Notes under the pieces: generated by a model
Database searches by the model: none
What the model saw: only the letters and a program-made list of their open reading frames with translations
Told to the model about the DNA's origin: nothing
Made by a program: the position numbers and the translations under genes
Shown: positions 54,491 to 63,315 of the stretch, piece after piece
Layout: every line of letters begins with the position of its first letter
Position numbering within the stretch: the first letter of the stretch is position 1
Origin: Tangfeifania diversioriginum
GTDB taxonomy: Bacteria; Bacteroidota; Bacteroidia; Bacteroidales; Prolixibacteraceae
NCBI GenBank assembly: GCA_945873105.1
Contig: CAMCBW010000005.1
Coordinates: 1-64,000, forward strand
Direction: 5' to 3'
Length of the DNA stretch: 64,000 nt

Positions 54491-55243
54491 ATGCTTATTA
54501 TTAAAGATTTACATGCCAGCGTAGAAGGAAAGGAAATCCTGCGCGGGATCAATTTGACCATTCATGCAGGCGAGGTGCATGCCATCATGGGACCCAATGG
54601 TTCCGGTAAAAGTACCCTTGCGAATGTGCTGGCGGGGAATACAAGTTTTGAAGTAACAAAAGGTGAAGTAACCTTCAACGGGAAGGATCTTCTCGCCATG
54701 TCGGCCGACGTGCGCGCCAAGGAGGGACTTTTTCTGAGCTTCCAATATCCGGTTGAAATACCTGGGGTGAGCATGATTAACTTCCTGAAAACCGCGGTGA
54801 ATGAGTCACGAAAATACCATCAATTGAAAGAATTGTCCGCCGGCGACTTCCTGAAAGTGATGAGGGAGAAAAAAGAGATGGTTCAGATCGACTCTCAATT
54901 GACCAACCGTTCTGTTAACGAAGGATTTTCGGGCGGTGAAAAAAAGAAAAATGAGATCTTCCAGATGGCCATGCTGGAGCCCAAACTGGCCATCCTCGAT
55001 GAAACTGACAGTGGCCTTGACATTGATGCACTGCGCATTGTGGCCAATGGAGTCAACCTTTTGAAAAAACCTGAAAATGCGACCATCGTGGTAACGCATT
55101 ACCAGCGTTTGCTGGACTACATAGTTCCTGATTTCGTGCATGTGCTTTACAAAGGCCAAATCGTAAAATCAGCCGGCAAAGAACTGGTGCTGGAACTGGA
55201 AGAGAAGGGGTACGACTGGATCAAAAAAGAACTGGGAGAGTAA
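54491..55243 (+). CDS. sufC: Fe-S assembly ATPase SufC
   Basis: SufC is the ABC-type ATPase that drives the SufBCD scaffold. The 250-aa protein has Walker A GPNGSGKST at about 34-42, LFLSFQYPVEIPGVSM (Q-loop), signature GFSGGEKKKNEIFQMA and Walker B LAILDETDSGLDIDAL. The His switch is in VVTHYQRLL. I start at ATG 54491; an in-frame TTG at 54485 adds two residues. It is 4 bp from sufD, so translation is coupled. Confidence 0.96.
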   Translation: MLIIKDLHASVEGKEILRGINLTIHAGEVHAIMGPNGSGKSTLANVLAGNTSFEVTKGEVTFNGKDLLAMSADVRAKEGLFLSFQYPVEIPGVSMINFLKTAVNESRKYHQLKELSAGDFLKVMREKKEMVQIDSQLTNRSVNEGFSGGEKKKNEIFQMAMLEPKLAILDETDSGLDIDALRIVANGVNLLKKPENATIVVTHYQRLLDYIVPDFVHVLYKGQIVKSAGKELVLELEEKGYDWIKKELGE

Positions 55244-55247
55244 GAAA

Positions 55248-56618
55248 ATGAACGAATCTACCAACTTCGAATCCGCTGAACAGCGGATACTCCGGCTATT
55301 TCTGGAAAACAAGGCTCTTCTGAACGAGGCAACACCTGGTTTTCTTTGCAATGACAGGGAGCAGGCGATGAACTCATTTCAGCGCATGGGAATTCCCGAC
55401 CGGAAAGTCGAGAATTTCAAATATACCGACCTTACCAAGCTGTTTGCCCGGGAAAATTACAACAGGGCATTCCATCCAACCTCCTTCGATTTTGACATGC
55501 AGGAGGTCTTTACCTGTGACGTACCCGAATTCGATACACATCTCCTTTTTCATGTCAACGGATGGTTCTTCGGTCAAAATAGGACCGATCAATTCCCCCA
55601 GGGTACCATTGTCAAAAGTCTAAAGCAAGCACTGATAGAGGATACTGCCCTGGTGGAAAAATATTATGGCAAAATAGCTGCTGCCAACAGCGACCCGGTT
55701 GCAGCCCTCAATGGTGCCTTCGCTCAGGATGGCCTGTTTTTGTATATTCCGGATCACACAGTAATCGATAAACCAATTCAGATCATCAACCTCCTACGCA
55801 GTGAAGAGGATCTCTATGTCACCCAGCGAAACCTGGTTGTGGTCGGAAAAAATGCCCAGGTCAAACTGATGTTTTGTGACCATACCCTCGCCATACATAG
55901 CTACATTGCAAACTATCTTACTGAGGTTTTCCTCTCTCAAGATGCAGTGGCCGATATCTACGGAATACAAAACCAGCACAATGGTACAGCCTACCTGAAC
56001 GGACTCTATATCCATCAGGAGTCGAACAGTCAATTGATTACCAATACCATCTCCCTTCATGGAGGGATTACCCGCAACCATCTTCACGTTGAACTGCAGG
56101 GGGAACATGCCAATGCATCCTTGTTTGGACTCACCTTAACCGACAAGGATCAGCACAGCGATTTCTTCACCTCCATCGAGCATGCCCAACCTTCCTGTCA
56201 CAGCAACCAGATATTTAAAAATATCCAGGATGACAACTCTACAGGGGCCTTTACAGGAAGGATCCATGTGATGCCGGGCGCAAAAAAAACAGAGGCTTAT
56301 CAGCGAAATAACAGTGTTTTAATGACCAAAGCTGCCAAAATGAACACCAAGCCCCAACTCGTCATCGACAACGATGATGTGAAGTGTTCGCATGGTGCTA
56401 CCATTGGACAGGTAAACGAGGAGGCACTTTTCTACCTTCAAACCCGCGGAATCAATGAAGCAGAGGCAAGGCTAATGCTGATGTTCGCCTTCGCACATGA
56501 AGTTCTGGCCAATATTCGCGTGGAACAGCTTCGTCAAAATATAGACAGGCTGGTCAACAAGCGACTGAGGGGTGAAGTCTCCAGATGCCACGACTGCAAG
56601 CTGGAATGCATCCGGTAG
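55248..56618 (+). CDS. sufD: Fe-S cluster assembly protein SufD
   Basis: SufD is the SufB-related subunit of the scaffold and takes part in iron entry. The 456-aa protein has an N-terminal helical region (RMGIPDRKVENFKYTDL) and the beta-helix core (AALNGAFAQDGLFLYIPDHT; NTISLHGGITRNHLHVELQG). The C-terminal block QLVIDNDDVKCSHGATIGQVNEEALFYL has the conserved CSHG with its histidine. RGINEAEARLMLMFAFAHEVL closes the family fold. It is slightly longer than E. coli SufD (423 aa). 209 bp of repeat-rich DNA separate it from sufS. Confidence 0.94.
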   Translation: MNESTNFESAEQRILRLFLENKALLNEATPGFLCNDREQAMNSFQRMGIPDRKVENFKYTDLTKLFARENYNRAFHPTSFDFDMQEVFTCDVPEFDTHLLFHVNGWFFGQNRTDQFPQGTIVKSLKQALIEDTALVEKYYGKIAAANSDPVAALNGAFAQDGLFLYIPDHTVIDKPIQIINLLRSEEDLYVTQRNLVVVGKNAQVKLMFCDHTLAIHSYIANYLTEVFLSQDAVADIYGIQNQHNGTAYLNGLYIHQESNSQLITNTISLHGGITRNHLHVELQGEHANASLFGLTLTDKDQHSDFFTSIEHAQPSCHSNQIFKNIQDDNSTGAFTGRIHVMPGAKKTEAYQRNNSVLMTKAAKMNTKPQLVIDNDDVKCSHGATIGQVNEEALFYLQTRGINEAEARLMLMFAFAHEVLANIRVEQLRQNIDRLVNKRLRGEVSRCHDCKLECIR

Positions 56619-56627
56619 GAATGAAAG

Positions 56628-56656
56628 AAGGGGAGACTCGGAGAGGGGGAGAGTGG
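56628..56656. repeat. 29-bp GA-rich dispersed repeat, copy 2
   Basis: The copy (core GGGGAGACTCGGAGAG) starts 10 bp after the sufD stop and differs from 54389-54417 at 3 of 29 positions. Both copies lie just after a suf gene. Confidence 0.75.
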
Positions 56657-56729
56657 CTGAATCTTTTAATCCAGTAGCATATTTCAATTTGTTGGAAGGG
56701 TTTAAAAAGTTTGAAGGGTTTTTAGGGTT

Positions 56730-56801
56730 AAACATTTCAAACATTTCAAACATTTCAAACATTTCAAACATTTCAAACATTTCAAACATTTCAAACATTT
56801 C
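56730..56801. repeat. Eight perfect copies of AAACATTTC upstream of sufS
   Basis: Eight identical 9-bp units end 26 bp before the sufS ATG. The unit is the same as in the nine-copy array in front of rnhB (44491-44571), 12 kb away. Both arrays follow a purine-rich stretch (GGGTTTAAAAAGTTTGAAGG here; the 8-bp GA repeat there). Confidence 0.95.
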
Positions 56802-56827
56802 AAACAACAATCAAAAATACTCGGGCG

Positions 56828-58045
56828 ATGAGCTATGATTATCAGAATATTAGAAAGGATTTTCCCATTCTAGACCAACAGGTCAACAACCGCCCGTGGG
56901 TCTATTTTGACAATGCCGCCACAGCGCAACGCCCGCTGGCAGTGGTAGAGAAAATTCAGGAATTTTCTCTACGCACCAATTCAAACATCCACCGTGGCAC
57001 CCATTTCCATGCCATCAAAACCACCGAGGCATTCGAAAATTCCCGGGATATTGTCAGGAATTTTCTCCATGCCAAAGAACGGGAAGAGGTCATTTTCACC
57101 CATGGAACTACCGAATCCATAAATTTAGTTGCAAGATCGTTCAGTGAGGCATTTCTAAGGGAAGGAGATGAAATTATCGTCACGGAGATGGAACACCATG
57201 CCAATATTGTCCCGTGGCAGATGGCCTGCGAACGGCATCGTGCCATCCTAAAAGTAATACCCTTCGCTGACAATGGGGAACTCCAAACAGATTTGCTGGA
57301 GACCCTGATTTCTGACCGGACAAGGATAATAGCCGTTGCACAGGTATCCAACACCCTTGGGACAGTCAATCCCGTCAAAGAGATCATCCGAATTGCACAC
57401 CGTCATAATGTACCGGTTCTCGTAGACGGTGCACAAAGTGTACCACACATAACTGTTGATGTACAAGATCTTGATTGCGATTTCTTCGTCTTTTCCGGCC
57501 ATAAGGTGTACGGTCCTACCGGGATAGGTGTACTCTATGGAAAACGTCGCTGGCTCGATGCCATGCCTCCATTCCTGGGCGGCGGTGAAATGATCGACCG
57601 TGTTACTTTCGAAAAGACTACCTACAACGAACTACCCCACAAATTCGAAGCCGGCACCCCCCACTATGTGGGTGCCATTGGGTTGGGCGCTGCCATCCAG
57701 TACCTCCAAAATATTGGTATAAAGGAAATTGGAGCCTACGAACACAGTTTATTGACCTTTGCAACCGACCGGTTGAAAGAACTGGGTAACCTGAGAATAT
57801 TTGGCGAATCCCCCTCCAAGACCGGCGTAATCTGCTTCCAGCTGGACCAGATTCACCCTTTCGACCTGGGGACACTGCTCGATCAATTGGGTATCGCAGT
57901 ACGCACCGGCAGACTTTGTGCCGATCCGGTGATGGACCATTATGGTGTAACTGCCATGACCCGAGCCTCTTTTGCCTGCTACAATACCACAGAAGAGATC
58001 GATTTGTTTATCAAAGCGCTCCTTCGCATCCGAACCATGTTTTAA
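56828..58045 (+). CDS. sufS: Group II cysteine desulfurase SufS
   Basis: SufS takes sulfur from cysteine and passes it to SufE for cluster assembly. The 405-aa PLP enzyme has the cofactor lysine K226 in FSGHKVYGPTGIGVLYG and the persulfide cysteine C364 in RTGRLCADPVM, which is the group II (short-loop) form. HGTTESINLVA and VDGAQSVPH are further family blocks. sufE follows 26 bp downstream. The 9-bp repeat array lies just upstream, so its expression could depend on array length. Confidence 0.96.
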   Translation: MSYDYQNIRKDFPILDQQVNNRPWVYFDNAATAQRPLAVVEKIQEFSLRTNSNIHRGTHFHAIKTTEAFENSRDIVRNFLHAKEREEVIFTHGTTESINLVARSFSEAFLREGDEIIVTEMEHHANIVPWQMACERHRAILKVIPFADNGELQTDLLETLISDRTRIIAVAQVSNTLGTVNPVKEIIRIAHRHNVPVLVDGAQSVPHITVDVQDLDCDFFVFSGHKVYGPTGIGVLYGKRRWLDAMPPFLGGGEMIDRVTFEKTTYNELPHKFEAGTPHYVGAIGLGAAIQYLQNIGIKEIGAYEHSLLTFATDRLKELGNLRIFGESPSKTGVICFQLDQIHPFDLGTLLDQLGIAVRTGRLCADPVMDHYGVTAMTRASFACYNTTEEIDLFIKALLRIRTMF

Positions 58046-58071
58046 TCCCTATTTTTGCAAAAACATCCTCT

Positions 58072-58515
58072 ATGACCATCGAAGAAGTACAGCAAGCCAT
58101 TGTGGCAGATTTTTCAGTTTACGAAGACTGGATGGACAAATACACCTATCTGATTGAGCTGGGCAACGAACTCGAACCCATAGATGTATCCTACAAAGTC
58201 GATCAAAACCTCATCCGTGGCTGTCAGTCAAGGGTTTGGCTACAGCAGCATTTGGAGGGAGAGCGGATTATTTTTGAAGCTGAAAGCGATGCACTGATTG
58301 TCAAAGGATTGGTAGCGTTGCTCCTAAAAGTTTTTTCAGGCAGGACACCACAAGAAATACTCGACGCTGAACCCTACTTTATCGATGAAATAGGATTGAG
58401 ACAACACCTCTCACCCACCCGTTCAAATGGACTGATGGCCATGGTCAAACAAATAAAACTCTTTGCATTGGCCTACCAACAAATTTCAAACCAAAAAAAA
58501 CAGCATGGACAATAG
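58072..58515 (+). CDS. sufE: Sulfur acceptor protein SufE
   Basis: SufE accepts the persulfide from SufS and stimulates it. The 147-aa protein has the acceptor cysteine C51 in LIRGCQSRVW and the family start EVQQAIVADFSVYEDWMDKYTYLIELG. The frame is open from 57916 inside sufS, but ATG 58072 gives the normal family start and avoids overlap. Its last 11 bp overlap the next gene. Confidence 0.95.
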   Translation: MTIEEVQQAIVADFSVYEDWMDKYTYLIELGNELEPIDVSYKVDQNLIRGCQSRVWLQQHLEGERIIFEAESDALIVKGLVALLLKVFSGRTPQEILDAEPYFIDEIGLRQHLSPTRSNGLMAMVKQIKLFALAYQQISNQKKQHGQ

Positions 58516-58807
58516 AATTGACCTGATCATCGAAAACCTGAAGGAGGTATTCGATCCTGAAATACCAGTTAATATCTACGACCTCGGATTGATTTACAAC
58601 GTAGATGTAGATGGAAGTACAGCAACAGTTTTAATGACACTTACTGCACCCGGTTGCCCGGCTGCCGATATGATCGTAGCAGATGTAGAGTACATGACCA
58701 AAAAGATTGAAGGAATTGAGGAGTGCAAAGTCGAAATTACCTTTGATCCTGCCTGGGACAAATCGATGATGTCGGAAGAGGCCAGGCTGGAGCTTGGTTT
58801 TATGTAG
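58505..58807 (+). CDS. DUF59/MIP18-family Fe-S protein maturation factor, SufT-like
   Basis: The 100-aa protein is a DUF59 (MIP18) family member, associated with Fe-S protein maturation. It shows the block NLKEVFDPEIPVNIYDLGLIYNVDV, TLTAPGCPAADMI with the conserved cysteine, and VEITFDPAWDKSMMSEEARLELG. It starts inside the sufE end (11-bp overlap) and is the last suf gene. Related names are SufT, PaaD-like and YitW. The operon position supports SufT. After it comes a GGGACTCAGGGACC repeat-like run and a 120-bp gap. Confidence 0.92.
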   Translation: MDNRIDLIIENLKEVFDPEIPVNIYDLGLIYNVDVDGSTATVLMTLTAPGCPAADMIVADVEYMTKKIEGIEECKVEITFDPAWDKSMMSEEARLELGFM

Positions 58808-58927
58808 CTGTAAAAGTGATCCTAAAGGATTAGGGACTCAGGGACCAGGAGACTGAGAGCGTAATTCTAGCCATAAAGTGAGTCTGCAATATTTTGGGTA
58901 ATTTAACAGCACCCTATTGCTAAAAAT

Positions 58928-60943
58928 ATGAGACCAATTCTCCGACTACTTGTGCCTTCTCTGCTGCTCTTCATGGCGATTGATGCAAAAGCTCAACCTG
59001 TCTCCCCCGAAATCAAACCCGATATTTCCTGCTCAAAATTTTATACCGATTCCCGCCCCTGGACCCGCTGGTGGTGGTTTGCCGCTGATATTCAGAAGAA
59101 AGATCTGGCAGATAACCTCATCTGGTTGAAGAACCATGGATTTGGGGGAGTTGAAATTGCCTGGGTCTATCCCCTTAACCGGATGAACAAGGATACCATC
59201 CATTACACTCCCCGCCAGAAATGGCTTAGTCCGGAGTGGTCTCAAATGGTCTGCTATGCGAAAAATTGTGCTGACAGTCTCGGCATGGGATGTGATTTCA
59301 CTTTTGGTTCACTTTGGCCTTTCGGGGATACAGAGGTCCCTTTCGGGGAAGCAACCATGAACATGACCGATCCAAGCTGGAGACAGGTAATCGCTGCCTC
59401 CTGGGACTACCCCCAAAAGGGATATGTGATCGATCACCTCAACAAATCTGCCTTTGCAAACTATGCGAAAAGAACTGGAGATGCACTGAAACCAGCCCTT
59501 CAAGGAGCTCCTTCTGGACTGTTTTGTGATTCCTGGGAGGTGGAAACCAAATATTTGTCAACAAATGGGTTCATTGAAAAATTCGCAGAAAAATACGGCT
59601 ATTCCATTCTACCCTACCGGGATAGTCTTTACAGCAAACAAAATCCTTATGCGGCAGTGCGTTACGATTACATGAAGTTGTTATCTGAACATGTGATAGA
59701 TGGCTTTTACATACCCTTCACACAAAAGAGCCATGAACTTGGTGCCTATTCCAGGGCACAATGTTCCGGCGCTCCCTGCGACATTCTCTCTGCATACAGC
59801 AAAATAGACATTCCGGAAAGTGAAGCCTTGCTGTACGAACCCTCCTTTTCAAACATAGTTGCTTCTGCAGCATCCTTGTCGGGGAAGCGGGTTGTTACTT
59901 CCGAATCCTTCACCTGCCTCTACGGATGGCCACGCGATCACCACTCCGAAGAACAGAGTGCCGACTTGAAGCTGTTGGCGGATGCCTTGTTTGCCAATGG
60001 GGTGAACCACATCATCTGGCACGGGAAACCGCTTAACCCGGCAGGAGTTGATACCGTAAAATTTTATGCCTCTGTTCACCTTGGTGAAAACGGATCCCTG
60101 GCCGGAGACATTACCGCATTGAACAAATATTTGACGACAGTCTCTGCAGAACTGAAAAAAGGTCTCCCTGTTTCAGCTGTTGCGGTTTATCTGCCTACAG
60201 AAGATAGCTGGATTGCAGGAGAACTACCTCCCGAAAAGCAAATGATCTGGGCCTGGGGAGAATATGAACAGCGGTATACCTATTTGCCCAAAGAACTCAA
60301 GGCATGGCAACCCTCCTGGATCAATGGTGAATTTCTTCAAAAAGCCACATTCAGGGAGGGGAGGCTGAAAGTGGGGGATTTTTCTTTTTCTGCATTGTAT
60401 CTGGATGTAAATTTCATAGAACAGTTAGCGCTAAAACGTATTGTAGAACTGGCAGAGACAGGCCTTCCGGTCTGCCTGAAAAGAATACCTGCCGAACCTG
60501 GACTTCATACTACCCCTGGCACATACATTAACCTGCTGAAGAAGCTAACCGGATTGAAAAATGTCAAGCGTGACTGGAATAAAATGGATAAAATTCCACC
60601 CCTGGTCACAGGTACTGAGAAGATGGATTTTTGGGGCCGGCATACAACTGAAGGGTTTACCCTCTTCTTTGCCAATCCCCGTTCAAAAGGGCTAACCTTC
60701 CCGCTAACTTACGGACAATCATTCAACACAGTGACCGATACCCTAAATGTTCAAATCTACTTTCAGGGAAAAGTTATTCCCTACACCCTGATTTTTAAAC
60801 CCTACCAATCCCTCATACTTAAAGTCGGCAAAGATACCCGTACTTCTGAAATGGATATCAGCCTCATTCCCAAAACACCCGTCTATTCTCCAAGGATCAG
60901 CGTAGCACGGGAAAAATGGGAGATTGAACTTCCTAAAAAATAG
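58928..60943 (+). CDS. GH106-like glycoside hydrolase
   Basis: The 671-aa protein is probably a secreted or periplasmic glycosidase. The signal peptide is PILRLLVPSLLLFMAIDAKA. The N-terminal block RPWTRWWWFAADIQKKDL, with LIWLKNHGFGGVEIAWVYPL, resembles the GH106 (alpha-L-rhamnosidase) family barrel. SGLFCDSWEVE and ALLYEPSFSNI, VTSESFTCLYGWP and NHIIWHGKPL continue the match by eye. It is clearly shorter than characterised GH106 enzymes (about 900-1100 aa), and the C-terminal beta domains seem reduced. No SusCD or other glycan genes adjoin. The family assignment is from memory of motifs and the substrate is unproven. Confidence 0.6.
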   Translation: MRPILRLLVPSLLLFMAIDAKAQPVSPEIKPDISCSKFYTDSRPWTRWWWFAADIQKKDLADNLIWLKNHGFGGVEIAWVYPLNRMNKDTIHYTPRQKWLSPEWSQMVCYAKNCADSLGMGCDFTFGSLWPFGDTEVPFGEATMNMTDPSWRQVIAASWDYPQKGYVIDHLNKSAFANYAKRTGDALKPALQGAPSGLFCDSWEVETKYLSTNGFIEKFAEKYGYSILPYRDSLYSKQNPYAAVRYDYMKLLSEHVIDGFYIPFTQKSHELGAYSRAQCSGAPCDILSAYSKIDIPESEALLYEPSFSNIVASAASLSGKRVVTSESFTCLYGWPRDHHSEEQSADLKLLADALFANGVNHIIWHGKPLNPAGVDTVKFYASVHLGENGSLAGDITALNKYLTTVSAELKKGLPVSAVAVYLPTEDSWIAGELPPEKQMIWAWGEYEQRYTYLPKELKAWQPSWINGEFLQKATFREGRLKVGDFSFSALYLDVNFIEQLALKRIVELAETGLPVCLKRIPAEPGLHTTPGTYINLLKKLTGLKNVKRDWNKMDKIPPLVTGTEKMDFWGRHTTEGFTLFFANPRSKGLTFPLTYGQSFNTVTDTLNVQIYFQGKVIPYTLIFKPYQSLILKVGKDTRTSEMDISLIPKTPVYSPRISVAREKWEIELPKK

Positions 60944-60952
60944 CATCACAAT

Positions 60953-61366
60953 ATGATCAAACACCTCGCACATGTAACTTTACTGGTCGACGATTACGAC
61001 AAGGCTATCGAATTTTTCCAGCATTCACTCTATTTTACCTTGCTGGAAGACACTGTCATCTCAGAGACCAAACGCTGGGTCCTGATGGCCCCCAGAGGTT
61101 CCAAGGAGTGCGCCATCCTGTTGGCGAAAGCTACCGATGACGAGCAAACAAGCAGAATTGGAAACCAGACCGGTGGCCGGGTATTCATGTTCCTCCATTC
61201 CGACAATCTTCAACGGGATTACCAAACTTTGCTCGACAACAAGGTCAGGATTGTGCAGCCTCCAAGAAAGGAGTCGTACGGCTCCGTCTTTGTCTTCAAG
61301 GATTTATACGGAAATCTGTGGGACATGATCGAACCTCCTTCCTTAAATCAAAAATCCTACGAATAG
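60953..61366 (+). CDS. VOC (glyoxalase/bleomycin-resistance fold) protein
   Basis: The 137-aa protein has the paired beta-alpha-beta-beta-beta modules of the vicinal oxygen chelate superfamily: HLAHVTLLVDDYDKAIEFFQH at the start and VFVFKDLYGNLWDMIEP at the end. The metal ligands His (about residue 7) and Glu near the C-terminus are consistent with a metal site. The reaction is unknown; such proteins include lyases, dioxygenases and resistance proteins. It begins 9 bp after the glycosidase gene, so the two are probably cotranscribed. Confidence 0.85.
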   Translation: MIKHLAHVTLLVDDYDKAIEFFQHSLYFTLLEDTVISETKRWVLMAPRGSKECAILLAKATDDEQTSRIGNQTGGRVFMFLHSDNLQRDYQTLLDNKVRIVQPPRKESYGSVFVFKDLYGNLWDMIEPPSLNQKSYE

Positions 61367-61470
61367 TCCAACAAATATTCAATTGACTCCTATTCGGCAA
61401 TCATCCCGATGATTCTTTGATGAGTCAGTCAAAACCTCTTCCTAAGATTCAAAACATTACAAACTTCACC

Positions 61471-62403
61471 ATGACTCCCTCCATTCTCAGCCAACACATC
61501 AGGACCAAAGCCCTTGAACTCGGATTTGATGCCTGCGGTATCTCCAGGGCCAAAAAGCTGGAGTCGGACCGCAACAAACTGAATGAATGGCTGAACAATG
61601 GCTTTCATGGCACCATGGGCTACATGGCCAACCATTTTGACAAGAGGGTAAATCCGGCGGAATTGGTCGAAGGGGCAAAATCGGTTGTATCGGTGCTCCT
61701 CAACTACCATACTGAACAGAAACAGGAAGATCCTGAAGCTCCTGTAATATCAGATTACGCCCTGGGAAAAGATTACCACCATGTGCTGAAAGGACGCCTG
61801 GCGAAACTGCTCCTTTTCATACAAACAGAATTATCTCCCTGCGAAGGAAGAGTATTTACCGACTCTGCTCCTCTTCTGGAAAAAGCGCTGGCCAGGGAGG
61901 CCGGGCTAGGCTGGATCGGAAAACACTCCCTGCTAATCCATCCCCGATTGGGAAGTTTTATTTTTATAGGGGAATTGGTGCTCAATCTTGAGCTGGAATA
62001 CGACGAACCGTTCGGAAACAGCCTCTGTGGTTCCTGCACCCGTTGCATGGATAGCTGTCCAACCGGGGCCATCATCGCCCCCTCCACCCTAGATGCAACC
62101 AAATGCATCTCCTACCTGACCATCGAGACCCGGGAGGATATTCCTGAAAACTTGACCCCAAAGCTATCCAACAGATTGGTTGGCTGTGACATCTGCCAAC
62201 AGGTATGCCCCTGGAACAGCAGGGCCATTCAACACCAGGTCGCAGAATTCAATCCAAAATCCGATCTACTCAGGATGAACAGTGATGCATGGAGAACCCT
62301 GGATAAACCAACTTACAAAAGACTCTTCAAAGGCACTGCAGTTGAACGGGCAGGGTACAACAGGATAAAAGCTACACTGGATATTCTATTCAGAATCAAA
62401 TGA
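61471..62403 (+). CDS. queG: Epoxyqueuosine reductase
   Basis: QueG reduces epoxyqueuosine to queuosine in tRNA, using cobalamin and two 4Fe-4S clusters. From ATG 61471 the protein is 310 aa, the usual size; the open frame back to 61417 adds a non-conserved leader. Markers are ALELGFDACGISRA, FHGTMGYMANHFDKRVNP, and DSAPLLEKALAREAGLGWIG. The ferredoxin cysteines are in CGSCTRCMDSCPTGAI and CDICQQVCPWN. It fits with the Suf system and with B12 use by NrdJ. Confidence 0.94.
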   Translation: MTPSILSQHIRTKALELGFDACGISRAKKLESDRNKLNEWLNNGFHGTMGYMANHFDKRVNPAELVEGAKSVVSVLLNYHTEQKQEDPEAPVISDYALGKDYHHVLKGRLAKLLLFIQTELSPCEGRVFTDSAPLLEKALAREAGLGWIGKHSLLIHPRLGSFIFIGELVLNLELEYDEPFGNSLCGSCTRCMDSCPTGAIIAPSTLDATKCISYLTIETREDIPENLTPKLSNRLVGCDICQQVCPWNSRAIQHQVAEFNPKSDLLRMNSDAWRTLDKPTYKRLFKGTAVERAGYNRIKATLDILFRIK

Positions 62404-62452
62404 TCTATCTTTGCCTTGGTTTTATTGATTGGGAATGTTCGGAGTCCTGCAT

Positions 62453-62480
62453 TCCAAAATCTAAAATCCAAAATCCAAAA
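62453..62480. repeat. Four-unit heptamer repeat TCCAAAA upstream of the hydrolase gene
   Basis: TCCAAAA, TCTAAAA, TCCAAAA and TCCAAAA stand in tandem, ending 10 bp before the hydrolase ATG. On the other strand this is the TTTTGGA repeat seen at 51486-51513. Confidence 0.7.
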
Positions 62481-62490
62481 TATCACTGCA

Positions 62491-63315
62491 ATGCAAGAAC
62501 AATCCTGGATCTCATTCGACGGCACAAAGATCTATGCTGTTCTGTGGCAACCGGCTGTTCCACCCAAGGCAGTGATCGCCTTTGTTCACGGACATGGAAC
62601 CCACTGCCGCAGGTACGACGATTGGCTGAACGATTTTGTTCATGACGGGTGTGCTGCCATCACCTTCGATCTGCGTGGACACGGCCGTTCGGGAGGCAAA
62701 CAGGGAACCATACACCGCTACAGGGAATACCTCGAAGACACGGCCCTTTTAATGCTCAAAGCCAGGGAACTATTTCCCGGATTACCCGTGATCCTGTATG
62801 GACACAGCATGGGTGCCACCATCGTTCTCTCCTATCTCGACTGGGCGAGGGAGCTTCCGGAAATGGCGATCCTCTCCTCAGCCTGGCTGGAACTGGTGCA
62901 ACCTCCGGGCAACTTAAAGAGTCTGGCCATCTGGCTGGCTGACTCCCTGCTTCCCCAGGTTACCATCCGGACCGGACTCAAATCAAAGGATTTTGCGCCA
63001 CCTCCAACCAATGAACCCCCGAAACCAAAGGACCCACTGATGCACAAAAGAATTTCTGCCCGGTGTTTCAGGGAGGTGCAGCGAGCCGGCAGCAAGATCG
63101 GAACCCACAGTTTGCCTTCAAGCATTCCATTGCTCTTTATGCACGGTACCCACGACAAGGTTTCTTCACCATCTGCATCCGAAAAGTTGGCCAAAAGCCT
63201 TCCGGGAAACGCTACCTACCGCGAATGGAAAGAGGGACCGCACACCCTGCATTCATGGGACCAAAGCCACAAGGTCACACGCTACACCCTAGATTGGATA
63301 AACAAAAGGTTATGA
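62491..63315 (+). CDS. Alpha/beta hydrolase, monoacylglycerol lipase-like
   Basis: The 274-aa protein has the serine-hydrolase lipase plan. FVHGHGTH forms the oxyanion region, FDLRGHGRSGG follows, and the nucleophile S106 is in LYGHSMGAT. The acid is likely Asp in MHGTHDKVSS and the histidine is in EGPHTLHS. It resembles the lysophospholipase/monoacylglycerol lipase group (Hydrolase_4). ATG 62491 is chosen because the upstream part of the frame is repeat-encoded. Its stop overlaps the next start (ATGA), so translation of the two is coupled. The substrate is unknown. Confidence 0.85.
   Translation: MQEQSWISFDGTKIYAVLWQPAVPPKAVIAFVHGHGTHCRRYDDWLNDFVHDGCAAITFDLRGHGRSGGKQGTIHRYREYLEDTALLMLKARELFPGLPVILYGHSMGATIVLSYLDWARELPEMAILSSAWLELVQPPGNLKSLAIWLADSLLPQVTIRTGLKSKDFAPPPTNEPPKPKDPLMHKRISARCFREVQRAGSKIGTHSLPSSIPLLFMHGTHDKVSSPSASEKLAKSLPGNATYREWKEGPHTLHSWDQSHKVTRYTLDWINKRL

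Noticed and set aside
56472-56838. ORFs reading MFE or ISN repeats over the 9-bp array
   Set aside because: They arise because the period is a multiple of three. One overlaps sufD antisense and neither has coding character.
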